Program-made: the position numbers and the translations under genes | From: Pseudomonadota bacterium | Lineage (GTDB): Bacteria; Desulfobacterota; Desulfobacteria; Desulfobacterales; RPRI01 | NCBI GenBank assembly: GCA_018830925.1 | Contig: JAHJRK010000422.1 | Location: forward strand, 1 to 6,991 | DNA length: 6,991 nt | Direction of reading: 5' to 3' | Notes under the pieces: model-generated | Database searches by the model: none | What the model saw: only the letters and a program-made list of their open reading frames with translations | Told to the model about the DNA's origin: nothing | Part shown: positions 1 to 6,471 of the stretch, one piece after another | Position numbering within the stretch: position 1 is the first letter of the stretch | Layout: each line of letters opens with the position of its first letter

Positions 1-333
1 ATCGGACGCCGTCGGGCAATCGCCGGCCAGTATAATGAATTTTTTCGAGAATATCCCTTATCCATGCCTGTTTGCCCTTCGGACCGTGAGCATATCTATT
101 ACCGTTACATCATTCGAACGGAGCGTCTTTTAAAGATGCTCGACGCCGGCAGAAACGCCGGCATCGCTTATCGACGACCGGTCTTCAAACCTCTCCATCA
201 TTACCTTGGAATGACAGGTTATCCACAGACCGATGCAGCTTTTCTCGGGACAGTTTCTCTTCCCATATATCCATCCCTGCGCGATACAGAGGTTAAAACC
301 ATAATTCATCATCTTCAATCCATTCTAAAATGA
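1..333 (+). CDS. DegT/DnrJ/EryC1/StrS-family aminotransferase, 3' end (partial)
   Basis: The reading frame is open from the first base to a TGA at 331-333, giving the last 110 residues of a protein whose start lies outside the window. The tail looks like the C-terminal domain of PLP-dependent DegT/DnrJ/EryC1/StrS sugar aminotransferases: an RRRAIAGQYNEFF helix, an HIYYRYIIRT strand, a GIAYRRPVFKPLHHYLG segment (family pattern: 'GI...P...P.H....G'), then VSLPIYPSLRDTEVKTII, matching the family's 'LSLP.YP.L...EV..I' ending. Enzymes of this family transaminate keto-sugar nucleotides for surface glycans or antibiotics. The PLP lysine and active-site half are not in the window, so the substrate and whether it is a transaminase or a dehydratase variant cannot be told. 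It is followed directly by a polyprenyl-phosphate sugar transferase, which supports a polysaccharide role. The family call is fairly secure; the exact function is not. Confidence 0.85.
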   Translation: MGRRRAIAGQYNEFFREYPLSMPVCPSDREHIYYRYIIRTERLLKMLDAGRNAGIAYRRPVFKPLHHYLGMTGYPQTDAAFLGTVSLPIYPSLRDTEVKTIIHHLQSILK

Positions 334-338
334 GGTGA
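332..338 (+). promoter_or_regulatory. Shine-Dalgarno site deciding the start of the sugar-1-phosphate transferase
   Basis: GAGGTGA lies 5 bases before the ATG at 344 and overlaps the stop codon of the upstream aminotransferase. A GTG at 335 is in the same frame, but it is itself part of this Shine-Dalgarno sequence and has no comparable site upstream, so the ATG at 344 is preferred. The overlap suggests translational coupling of the two genes. Confidence 0.7.
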
Positions 339-343
339 CCGGC

Positions 344-1534
344 ATGTTCTCCAGAGAAAATTCATGGAAGGCTTCTTTCCAGCGGATAGTCTGGTTGTCG
401 GCTCTGATCGTTTTCCTCCTGCTCCTGATTCCCATTGTCCGTCATATATTTTTTGAACAGTTCGGCCGCTGGCTTTATATCTTTCTTTTTGCTTTTTCTA
501 CCGCTGCCCTGCTCACGCCGGTCATGACGGCTATCGCCACAAAGGCCGGTATCGTCGATATCCCCGGAGGCCGGAAGATCCATTCCAAGGTAACTCCCCT
601 GCTCGGCGGCGTGGCCATTATCATCTCCTTTATCTCCGCTCTCCTGGCCAATATGATCCTGGATACAAGGGACATCACCCTGATTGCCGGAGGCACGGTC
701 GTTGCAATCGTCGGGCTCATCGACGACTGGAAAAATATTAGTGCCGGCTACAAGCTCTTCATCCAGATCTTTGTCGTCATCCTCCTGATCCGTTCCGGAA
801 TCATCCTCAATCTCTTTCCGATCCATACGACATGGGGCTATCTCCTCAACGCCGCCCTTTCTATAATCTGGATCGTGGGTCTTACCAACGCGATGAACTT
901 CATCGACGGCATGGATGGTTTGGCCACGGGCGTGAGCGCAATCATCTCCCTTTTTTTGGGGCTTGTGGCCTTTCAGACCAATCAGCCGTTCATGGGATGG
1001 ATCGCCATCGCCATGCTGGGAAGCTGCCTCGGTTTCCTTCCTTTTAATTTCAGTCTGCACAAACGGGCGTCGATATTTTTAGGCGACGCCGGGAGCACCT
1101 TCGTCGGGTTCGTCCTTTCGGCTCTGGCCATCAAGGCTGCCTGGGCTGACAACAATCCCATCGTATCTTTTGCAACCCCCGTTCTCATTTTCTGGGTCCT
1201 GATCTACGATATGGCCTATATCAGCATAGAGCGCATCATCTCCGGCAAGGTGAAAAATTTCCGGGACTGGATCGATTATGTTGGTACCGATCATATCCAT
1301 CACCGTCTTCTTGCTGTTTTTGGCGACAGGAGAAAAGTAGTCCTTTTCATCTTCTTCCTCTGCGCCACACTCGGCATCAGTGCCATTATACTGAGGAACG
1401 CCCGCCTCATCGACGGAATCCCGACAGTTCTGCAGGCATTCCTTATTACTGTCATCGTTTCCATTCTTGAATATTCGGGCCGAAAGCGTTATAATATTGA
1501 GAGAAAGGGGTCAAGGATTCGAGGGTTCAAGTGA
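344..1534 (+). CDS. WecA/TagO-like polyprenyl-phosphate N-acetylhexosamine-1-phosphate transferase (MraY family)
   Basis: This 396-residue integral membrane protein has about ten or eleven hydrophobic segments. Numbered from the ATG at 344, it carries the diagnostic motifs of glycosyltransferase family 4 (MraY/WecA): GLIDDW with D127/D128, NFIDGMDGLA with N185, D188 and D191, FLGDAGS with D248, and HIHHR at 317-321. The aspartates are the Mg2+/catalytic residues of the family, and the HxHHR loop is typical of WecA/TagO-type rather than MraY enzymes. The expected reaction is transfer of a HexNAc-1-phosphate from a UDP-sugar to undecaprenyl phosphate at the inner face of the cytoplasmic membrane, the first step of O-antigen, capsule or exopolysaccharide assembly. 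It begins 10 bases after the DegT-like gene, so the two are probably co-transcribed. The last nine or so residues and the stop are encoded by a dispersed repeat (1507-1534), so the natural C-terminus may have been altered. Sugar specificity is not decidable here. Confidence 0.93.
   Translation: MFSRENSWKASFQRIVWLSALIVFLLLLIPIVRHIFFEQFGRWLYIFLFAFSTAALLTPVMTAIATKAGIVDIPGGRKIHSKVTPLLGGVAIIISFISALLANMILDTRDITLIAGGTVVAIVGLIDDWKNISAGYKLFIQIFVVILLIRSGIILNLFPIHTTWGYLLNAALSIIWIVGLTNAMNFIDGMDGLATGVSAIISLFLGLVAFQTNQPFMGWIAIAMLGSCLGFLPFNFSLHKRASIFLGDAGSTFVGFVLSALAIKAAWADNNPIVSFATPVLIFWVLIYDMAYISIERIISGKVKNFRDWIDYVGTDHIHHRLLAVFGDRRKVVLFIFFLCATLGISAIILRNARLIDGIPTVLQAFLITVIVSILEYSGRKRYNIERKGSRIRGFK
1507..1534 (+). 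repeat. Short dispersed repeat, copy 1 (forms the end of the transferase gene)
   Basis: The unit starts GGGGTCAAGGATTC and ends GGGTTCAAGTGA; its last three bases are the TGA stop of the upstream gene. The same ends recur at 1553-1588. This copy holds a single GGATTC-type core where copy 2 has two. Confidence 0.75.
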
Positions 1535-1536
1535 AG

Positions 1537-1668
1537 ATGGTGATAAAGAATAGGGGTCAAGGATTCCAGGATTCCAGGGTTCAAGTGATTGGAAACGCGA
1601 TGGCAACAGCCCATACCCACATTGCTTCAGAGCAGGCGTTATGCAAAGTTCTCAAAGAGGTGTTATGA
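1537..1668 (+). CDS. Possible 43-residue small ORF overlapping the activase start (weak)
   Basis: An ATG at 1537, two bases after the transferase stop, opens a frame that ends at TGA 1666-1668. The stop overlaps the preferred activase start as ATGA (ATG 1665-1667). The first half is repeat-derived. The second half, from an internal ATG at 1600, encodes 22 residues ending EQALCKVLKEVL, which could form an amphipathic helix. Neither ATG has a good Shine-Dalgarno site (only GGAAA before 1600). An ATGA overlap is typical of translationally coupled genes, so a leader peptide is conceivable, but a chance open frame is at least as likely. I recognise no family. Confidence 0.2.
   Translation: MVIKNRGQGFQDSRVQVIGNAMATAHTHIASEQALCKVLKEVL
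1553..1588 (+). repeat. Short dispersed repeat, copy 2, with a tandem GGATTCCA
   Basis: It begins GGGGTCAAGGATTC and ends GGGTTCAAGTGA like copy 1, but contains GGATTCCA twice in tandem (1561-1576), which makes it 8 bases longer. It lies in the 130-base gap before the activase gene. The rest of that gap shows no convincing promoter or terminator. Confidence 0.75.
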
Positions 1669-4600
1669 AAAAGTCCCGCACTGAAAAGATCAGATCACTC
1701 GGGCTCTGTCTCGGCGCTTCAACTATTTCAGCTGTTCAGCTCGAAGCGGAGTGGTGCCCCGGTCCGGGAGTAATCGATCTGCCTGTCAACCCCCATATCA
1801 CCGGCTTTTTAACTCTTCCTCATGAAGGTGATCCGAGACGTACCCTCCTTTCAGCATTTGAACAGATCGGGAATTCTTTCGACAGGATAGCCTCAACCGG
1901 CCGTAAATTCCATAACCTCTTGAATTTATCAGCTATTCCTGAACCCGAAGCGGTTGAATATGCTTACGGATTTGTAAAGTGCCCGGACATCTCCTCCCCG
2001 GCTATTGTCTCAGCAGGCGGTGAAACTTTCATGGTCTATGTGTTAAACCGGGCAGGAAGGATATCCAATGTTCTTACCGGAAACAAATGCGCTTCAGGGA
2101 CAGGCGAATTCTTTTTACAGCAACTTCGAAGGATGAATGTTTCGATAGAAGAAGCGGCCTCTTGGGCAGCAACGGAAGAGCCTCATAATGTTTCCGGTCG
2201 CTGCTCCGTTTTCTGCAAATCGGATTGTACGCATGCAACCAACAAGGGTATTCCCAAAGCCAGGGTGACTTCAGGCCTGTGTAAAATGATGGCAAACAAG
2301 ATCCTGGAACTTTTAAAGAAGGTGAAAAGAGAAAATATTATGATCACCGGGGGAACAACCCGGAACAGTATGATGATAGAATATCTGCAAAGGGGAATCA
2401 CGGGCCTTATAGTTCCCAAAGAGGCGCCTTATTTTGAAGCGCTTGGGGCTGCATTATGGGCTCTTGAACATGAGACTCTCCCTTTATCCGGCACAGAAGC
2501 TTTGTTTAAGAATGAATCGATATCCTTTGAAATGCTATTACCTTTAAAAGACTTTGAAAACATGGTGGAATTCAAGACCATGTCGGAAGGTGAAATCAAA
2601 GCAGGTGACATTTGCACACTTGGCCTTGATGTCGGTTCGACGACTACAAAAGCTGTTCTTTTAAGAAACAGGGATGATGCAATACTCGGATCTGTTTATC
2701 TGCGGACAAACGGAGATCCGGTAGGAGCTTCAAAAAAGTGTTATGAGCATATAATAAAAGAGGTTGAAAAGAAAGTGCCGCTTTCCGGGATAATTATAGA
2801 CGGACTCGGTGTATGCGGTTCAGGCCGGCAGATTGCAGGCCTTCATGCACTTACGGACGGTATTATCAATGAAATAATCGCACATGCGGCGGCTGCGGTA
2901 TATTTCGATTCAAAAGTCGATACGATATTTGAGATAGGAGGACAGGACGCAAAGTACACATACATTACCAATTCAGTGCCTTCGGATTATGCCATGAACG
3001 AAGCCTGTTCAGCAGGGACAGGCTCCTTTCTCGAAGAATCTGCTCATGAAACTCTGGGAATAAAGATGGAGGATATAGCCGGTGTTGCCTTAAGAGGGTC
3101 AAGGCCTCCAAACTTCAATGATCAATGCGCTGCTTTCATAGCCTCGGATATTAAAAATGCCATTCACGAAGGATTAAAACACGAAGATATCGTTGCAGGT
3201 CTTGTATATTCGATCTGCATGAACTATTCGAACAGGGTCAAGGGAAACAGGCCCGTAGGAGAGAAAGTATTCATGCAGGGGGGGGTATGCTACAACCGCG
3301 CTGTTCCTCTTGCTATGGCGGCTTTAGTCGGCAAACCGATTGTTGTGCCTCCCGAGCCAGGGCTTATGGGCGCATTCGGCGCGGCACTGGAGGTTAAGAG
3401 AAGAATAGAAAATGGCCTGATGCAAAAAAAGCGTTTTGATCTGAAAACGCTTGCGGGTCGGGAGGTCAGTTACGGAAAGGCATTTACATGTAAGGGAGAA
3501 AAAAACGAATGCGACCGGCGCTGCAACATCGCAATGATAGAGTTAGAGAATAAAAAATATCCGTTCGGGGGCGCCTGCAACCGTTACTATAACCTGCGCC
3601 ACAATATCAAAAGCGATGCCGATAAGCTTGACCTTGTCCATGTTCGCCAGAAGCTTGTTTTTGATAAATATGCTGCTTCACACTTAACCCCGATAAATGG
3701 GACTATTTTCAGTACCCCCTTGAGGGGTGTAAGTAAGTTTACGAGATTATTTCCTGCCACTCTTTCCAGTACCCCCTTGAGGGGCAAAAAAACGCAGGAA
3801 GTACTCTCTCACTTACTAAACGGATCGAAGAAAGGGTTAAAAGGCCGGATCGGAATAAACAAGACCTTTCTTGTCAATACTTACTATCCTTTATATTCAA
3901 CCTTTTTTTATGAGATTGGATTTGAACCCGTAGTTTCCAAAGCTCCTTTGCAAGAGGGAATTGATCAGAAAAACGCGGCGTTTTGTTATCCTGTAGAGCA
4001 GTCACATGGATTCTTCTGGTCTCTTATTTCAGGCGATGATGTTCCGGAGTTTATTTTTCTGCCTCATTTTAAAGCCGTGCCGGTTTCAAACGGGTATAGA
4101 AGTTCACAGGTCTGTCCTCTTGTTCAGGGAGAAACATTTTATCTTCAAACCACATTCAGAAGAAGGCTTGAGGAGCTCAGGAAAAAAGGGCTAAAAATCC
4201 TTGCTCCGCTTATTGATCTTACCCACGGGATAGAATCCGCAAAAGAGCCTCTTCTTGAAACTGCGAAATCGATGGGAGTGCCCCGGAAAGCTGCTGAAAA
4301 CGCATTTCTTGCAGCGATTGATGCTCAGAAGAAATGTTTTAAAGAGATGAAGTTTGTCGGGAATGAAGCCTTGAAAGAGCTTGAAAAAGATCCTGAAAAA
4401 TTCGGTGTAGTAATTTTTGCCAGGTCATACAATGGCTTTGTCGAAGAAGCTCACATGGGAATACCACGGAAATTTGCTTCGAGAGGCATCAGTGTGTTGC
4501 CGTTTGATTTTCTCGATTTCGATGATGAAGAGAGCAAACGCCATATGTACTGGGGAATGGGGCAGTTGCTGCTTAAAGCCGGGAAAGTTGTGGAACGCCA

Positions 4601-6170
4601 TCCCCAACTTTTCGGCACATATATAACCAATTTTTCCTGTGGTCCCGATTCGTTTCTTATCGGGTACTTCAGGGATCTGATGGGAAGAAAACCGTCATTA
4701 ACTCTTGAGCTTGACAGCCATACCGCCGATGCCGGGCTGGAAACGAGGATCGAAGCCTTTATTGATATTGTCAATTCCTACAGGCAGCTTATTGCTGAAA
4801 AAAAGATTGCGGGAAGGAAAAAGAAATTCGTACAGGCAAAGATAGCTCTTGAAAACGGAGTTTCCAGAGTAATTACATCATCAGGCCGTGCTCTGCCGAT
4901 GACCGACCCCTGTGTAAAACTGCTGTTGCCTTCCATGGGCAGACTCGCAACCGAATCTTTTGCGGCGGTATTAGGCGGAAAAGGCTATAATGTTGTGGCA
5001 CACCCTCCGGCTGATAAAGCTGTTCTTAGACTGGGCCGCGCTAACACATCCTGCAAGGAGTGTCTGCCCCTGATACTGACTACCGGGACGCTTCTTGATT
5101 ACATAAATAACGGAAAATCAAAGGAAGAGGTTCTTGTTTATTTTATGCCGACTTCTTCCGGTCCCTGCAGGTTCGGCCAATATCATATTTTCATGGAAGA
5201 TCTTATTTCAAGGCTCGGGATTCCTGATGTAGCCATGCTCTCCCTTACTTCCGAGAATTCATACGGAGGAATGGGAAACGATTTTCACAAAAGAGGTTGG
5301 TGGGGTGTTATCGCATCGGATGTGATGGAAGATATACGTTCAATGATTTTAACAAATGCCCTTGATCGTGATTCCGCTCTAAATCTTTTTGAGAAGGAAT
5401 GGGGTTTGATTCTCCGTGAACTGGAGAAAGGAGACTTCATTAGTTTCGGAAAGAGGATAAAAGAGAGCGCTGAAAAATTTAAAGCTCTTCCGATGAAAAT
5501 TCCGCCGGATGAGGTTCCAAAGATATCGCTTGTCGGCGAGATATTTGTCCGAAGAGATTCGATATCAAGACAGAATCTTACGGAAAAGCTTGCGGATATG
5601 GGATTTGCGACCGTTTGCTCTCCGGTTGCCGAGTGGCTTCACTATTGCGATTATCTGGTTGATAAAAATCTTGTTGATGCAAGGATGTCGGGGAGACAAA
5701 AACTCTCTTTTGCATTAAAAAAGAAGATCATGAGAAAATATGAGAAAAGCATCAAAAAAACATTCTCGCTTTCAGGTCTGGTACATGCCGAAGCTGTAAA
5801 TGTAAAATCAATTATAAAAACAGCGATGCCTTACATATCTCCGAATCTCACAGGAGAAGCGGTTTTGACGGTTGGAAGCGCGATTGCCGAAGTTGCTTCC
5901 CATGCCTGTGGAGTAATTGCAATAGGGCCTTTCGGATGTATGCCAAACAGGCTTTCAGAGGCAATATTGACCGAAATAATGAACAAAGAAGGCAAACTTG
6001 CCGCCGTACCCGACAACAGGCGACTAAGAGATGTCCTCTCCGATGCGGATAATCTTCCATTTCTTGCAATTGAAAGCGACGGGTCACCCTTTCCGCAACT
6101 GATAACGGCTAAACTTGAAGCTTTCTGTCTGCAGGCCTTAAGGCTTCATTCGGCGATGATGAGGCATTAA
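1665..6170 (+). CDS. Giant acyl-CoA dehydratase activase-related protein: two BadF/BcrA-type ATPase modules + DUF2229-like + HgdB-like domain
   Basis: This protein has about 1501 residues. I chose the ATG at 1665 because AAGAGG ends 4 bases before it; an in-frame ATG at 1641 has a poorer site. Module 1 (about 10-300) is a BadF/BadG/BcrA/BcrD-type ASKHA fold with a degenerate phosphate loop (LGLCLGASTIS), GGET in place of GGQD, KCASGTG (C142) and C180/C184/C188. Module 2 (about 318-590) is canonical: GLDVGSTTTK at 320-329, EIGGQDAKY at 423-431, NEACSAGTG (C448), NDQCAAF (C488), MQGGVCYN (C542). C609, C616, C620 and C638 form a cysteine cluster. A repeat-derived linker covers about 672-726. A DUF2229-like region (about 727-950) has FCYPVEQSHGFF (C774) and VCPLVQGE (C817). 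The 2-hydroxyacyl-CoA dehydratase/HgdB-like part (about 1065-1440) has C1083, CKEC (1130/1133), GPCRFGQY (C1168), and C1415/C1425. Known relatives use ATP in the activator to drive low-potential electrons into an iron-sulfur partner for reductive or dehydrating chemistry on acyl-CoAs; related double-cubane proteins reduce small molecules. Here both roles appear fused in one soluble chain. Its substrate is unknown. Confidence 0.93.
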   Translation: MKKSRTEKIRSLGLCLGASTISAVQLEAEWCPGPGVIDLPVNPHITGFLTLPHEGDPRRTLLSAFEQIGNSFDRIASTGRKFHNLLNLSAIPEPEAVEYAYGFVKCPDISSPAIVSAGGETFMVYVLNRAGRISNVLTGNKCASGTGEFFLQQLRRMNVSIEEAASWAATEEPHNVSGRCSVFCKSDCTHATNKGIPKARVTSGLCKMMANKILELLKKVKRENIMITGGTTRNSMMIEYLQRGITGLIVPKEAPYFEALGAALWALEHETLPLSGTEALFKNESISFEMLLPLKDFENMVEFKTMSEGEIKAGDICTLGLDVGSTTTKAVLLRNRDDAILGSVYLRTNGDPVGASKKCYEHIIKEVEKKVPLSGIIIDGLGVCGSGRQIAGLHALTDGIINEIIAHAAAAVYFDSKVDTIFEIGGQDAKYTYITNSVPSDYAMNEACSAGTGSFLEESAHETLGIKMEDIAGVALRGSRPPNFNDQCAAFIASDIKNAIHEGLKHEDIVAGLVYSICMNYSNRVKGNRPVGEKVFMQGGVCYNRAVPLAMAALVGKPIVVPPEPGLMGAFGAALEVKRRIENGLMQKKRFDLKTLAGREVSYGKAFTCKGEKNECDRRCNIAMIELENKKYPFGGACNRYYNLRHNIKSDADKLDLVHVRQKLVFDKYAASHLTPINGTIFSTPLRGVSKFTRLFPATLSSTPLRGKKTQEVLSHLLNGSKKGLKGRIGINKTFLVNTYYPLYSTFFYEIGFEPVVSKAPLQEGIDQKNAAFCYPVEQSHGFFWSLISGDDVPEFIFLPHFKAVPVSNGYRSSQVCPLVQGETFYLQTTFRRRLEELRKKGLKILAPLIDLTHGIESAKEPLLETAKSMGVPRKAAENAFLAAIDAQKKCFKEMKFVGNEALKELEKDPEKFGVVIFARSYNGFVEEAHMGIPRKFASRGISVLPFDFLDFDDEESKRHMYWGMGQLLLKAGKVVERHPQLFGTYITNFSCGPDSFLIGYFRDLMGRKPSLTLELDSHTADAGLETRIEAFIDIVNSYRQLIAEKKIAGRKKKFVQAKIALENGVSRVITSSGRALPMTDPCVKLLLPSMGRLATESFAAVLGGKGYNVVAHPPADKAVLRLGRANTSCKECLPLILTTGTLLDYINNGKSKEEVLVYFMPTSSGPCRFGQYHIFMEDLISRLGIPDVAMLSLTSENSYGGMGNDFHKRGWWGVIASDVMEDIRSMILTNALDRDSALNLFEKEWGLILRELEKGDFISFGKRIKESAEKFKALPMKIPPDEVPKISLVGEIFVRRDSISRQNLTEKLADMGFATVCSPVAEWLHYCDYLVDKNLVDARMSGRQKLSFALKKKIMRKYEKSIKKTFSLSGLVHAEAVNVKSIIKTAMPYISPNLTGEAVLTVGSAIAEVASHACGVIAIGPFGCMPNRLSEAILTEIMNKEGKLAAVPDNRRLRDVLSDADNLPFLAIESDGSPFPQLITAKLEAFCLQALRLHSAMMRH
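3710..3727 (+). repeat. Intragenic repeat copy A (encodes STPLRG)
   Basis: CAGTACCCCCTTGAGGGG, with a near-palindromic CCCC...GGGG core, occurs here and identically at 3767-3784. The spacing is 57 bases, exactly 19 codons, so both copies read STPLRG in the activase frame (residues 683-688 here). It lies in the linker between the cysteine cluster and the DUF2229-like region. Confidence 0.85.
3732..3817 (+). repeat. Imperfect inverted repeat inside the activase gene
   Basis: The left arm (3732-3757) starts AGTAAGT and ends TTCCTGC. The right arm (3794-3817) starts GCAGGAA and ends ACTTACT, the exact reverse complements of the outer and inner 7-mers. The arm middles (12 versus 10 bases) match at about 6 of 10 positions with a 2-base bulge. 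The loop holds STPLRG repeat copy B. Such a hairpin in a coding linker suggests a decayed palindromic element. Confidence 0.6.
3767..3784 (+). repeat. Intragenic repeat copy B (encodes STPLRG)
   Basis: It is identical over 18 bases to copy A at 3710-3727 and in the same reading frame (residues 702-707). It lies in the loop of the inverted repeat 3732-3817. Confidence 0.85.
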
Positions 6171-6284
6171 GGCATGAGACAAGAAGTGAATATCGAATTT
6201 CGAATATAGAATATCCAATTTCGAAACAAACGATGTCCGATCTCCGGCATTCGAAGTCCAAGTGAGATGTGAGGCGTGAGACAA
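6171..6284 (+). repeat. Cluster of short direct repeats downstream of the activase gene
   Basis: GGCATGAGACAA (6171-6182) directly follows the stop codon and recurs as GGCGTGAGACAA (6273-6284). Between them, AATATCGAATTTCGAA (6189-6204) recurs with one change at 6210-6225. Three 7-base units GTGAGAT, GTGAGGC, GTGAGAC run in tandem at 6262-6282. No open reading frame or rho-independent terminator is visible here. The patterns resemble dispersed intergenic repeats of Desulfobacterota-type genomes; this resemblance is from memory. Confidence 0.65.
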
Positions 6285-6316
6285 CAAATTGTTTTTAATG
6301 AATTAATATAAGCCTC

Positions 6317-6345
6317 TTGACAATAAAATCGCAACATAATATAGC
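6317..6345 (+). promoter_or_regulatory. Sigma70-like promoter for the small protein gene
   Basis: A perfect -35 hexamer TTGACA (6317-6322) is followed after 17 bases by TATAGC (6340-6345) as -10; TAATAT at 6337-6342 is a less well spaced alternative. Transcription would start near 6352, leaving a leader of about 120 bases before the ATG at 6472. The area is AT-rich. It is the best promoter visible in the window. Confidence 0.6.
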
Positions 6346-6370
6346 AGTCACGTCTTTTATAAAATCATGG

Positions 6371-6402
6371 TGTAAAATTATTTGGCGGGGTAAAAATTTA
6401 CA
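6371..6402 (+). other. Weak inverted repeat in the leader of the small gene
   Basis: TGTAAA (6371-6376) pairs with TTTACA (6397-6402), with a few further A-T pairs broken by mismatches, around a G-rich loop (GGCGGGG). It could be a leader hairpin or an operator. It matches no riboswitch class I can recognise, and AT-rich DNA gives such pairs by chance. Confidence 0.25.
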
Positions 6403-6458
6403 TAGGCTGGGATACATTTAATATTCAGGTGTATGCTTGAAAAATCGGTAATTTAAAC

Positions 6459-6466
6459 AGGAGGTG
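6459..6466 (+). promoter_or_regulatory. Strong Shine-Dalgarno site
   Basis: AGGAGGTG matches the anti-Shine-Dalgarno sequence almost perfectly and ends 5 bases before the ATG at 6472. It fixes the start of the small gene and predicts efficient translation. Confidence 0.85.
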
Positions 6467-6471
6467 CTTGC

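Noticed and set aside
335..337. GTG as start of the transferase
   Set aside because: It is part of the GAGGTGA Shine-Dalgarno sequence serving the ATG at 344.
362..1060. Long open frame on the minus strand opposite the transferase gene
   Set aside because: It is the antisense shadow of a well-supported membrane protein gene; its composition is Asp/Gly/Gln-rich without any recognisable motif.
1641..1643. Upstream ATG as start of the activase
   Set aside because: Its upstream AGCAGG is weaker than the AAGAGG before the ATG at 1665, and the eight extra residues show nothing conserved. It cannot be fully excluded.
3710..3784. CRISPR-like array from the 18-base direct repeats
   Set aside because: There are only two copies, inside a conserved coding frame, with a 39-base spacer and no cas genes.
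6285..6297. AACAAATTGTTTTT as a terminator of the activase gene
   Set aside because: The stem is only five A/T-rich pairs with a one-base loop, too weak for a rho-independent terminator.
6355..6364. TTTTATAAAA palindrome near the predicted transcription start as an operator
   Set aside because: Short AT-only palindromes are expected by chance in this AT-rich stretch and match no regulator I know.
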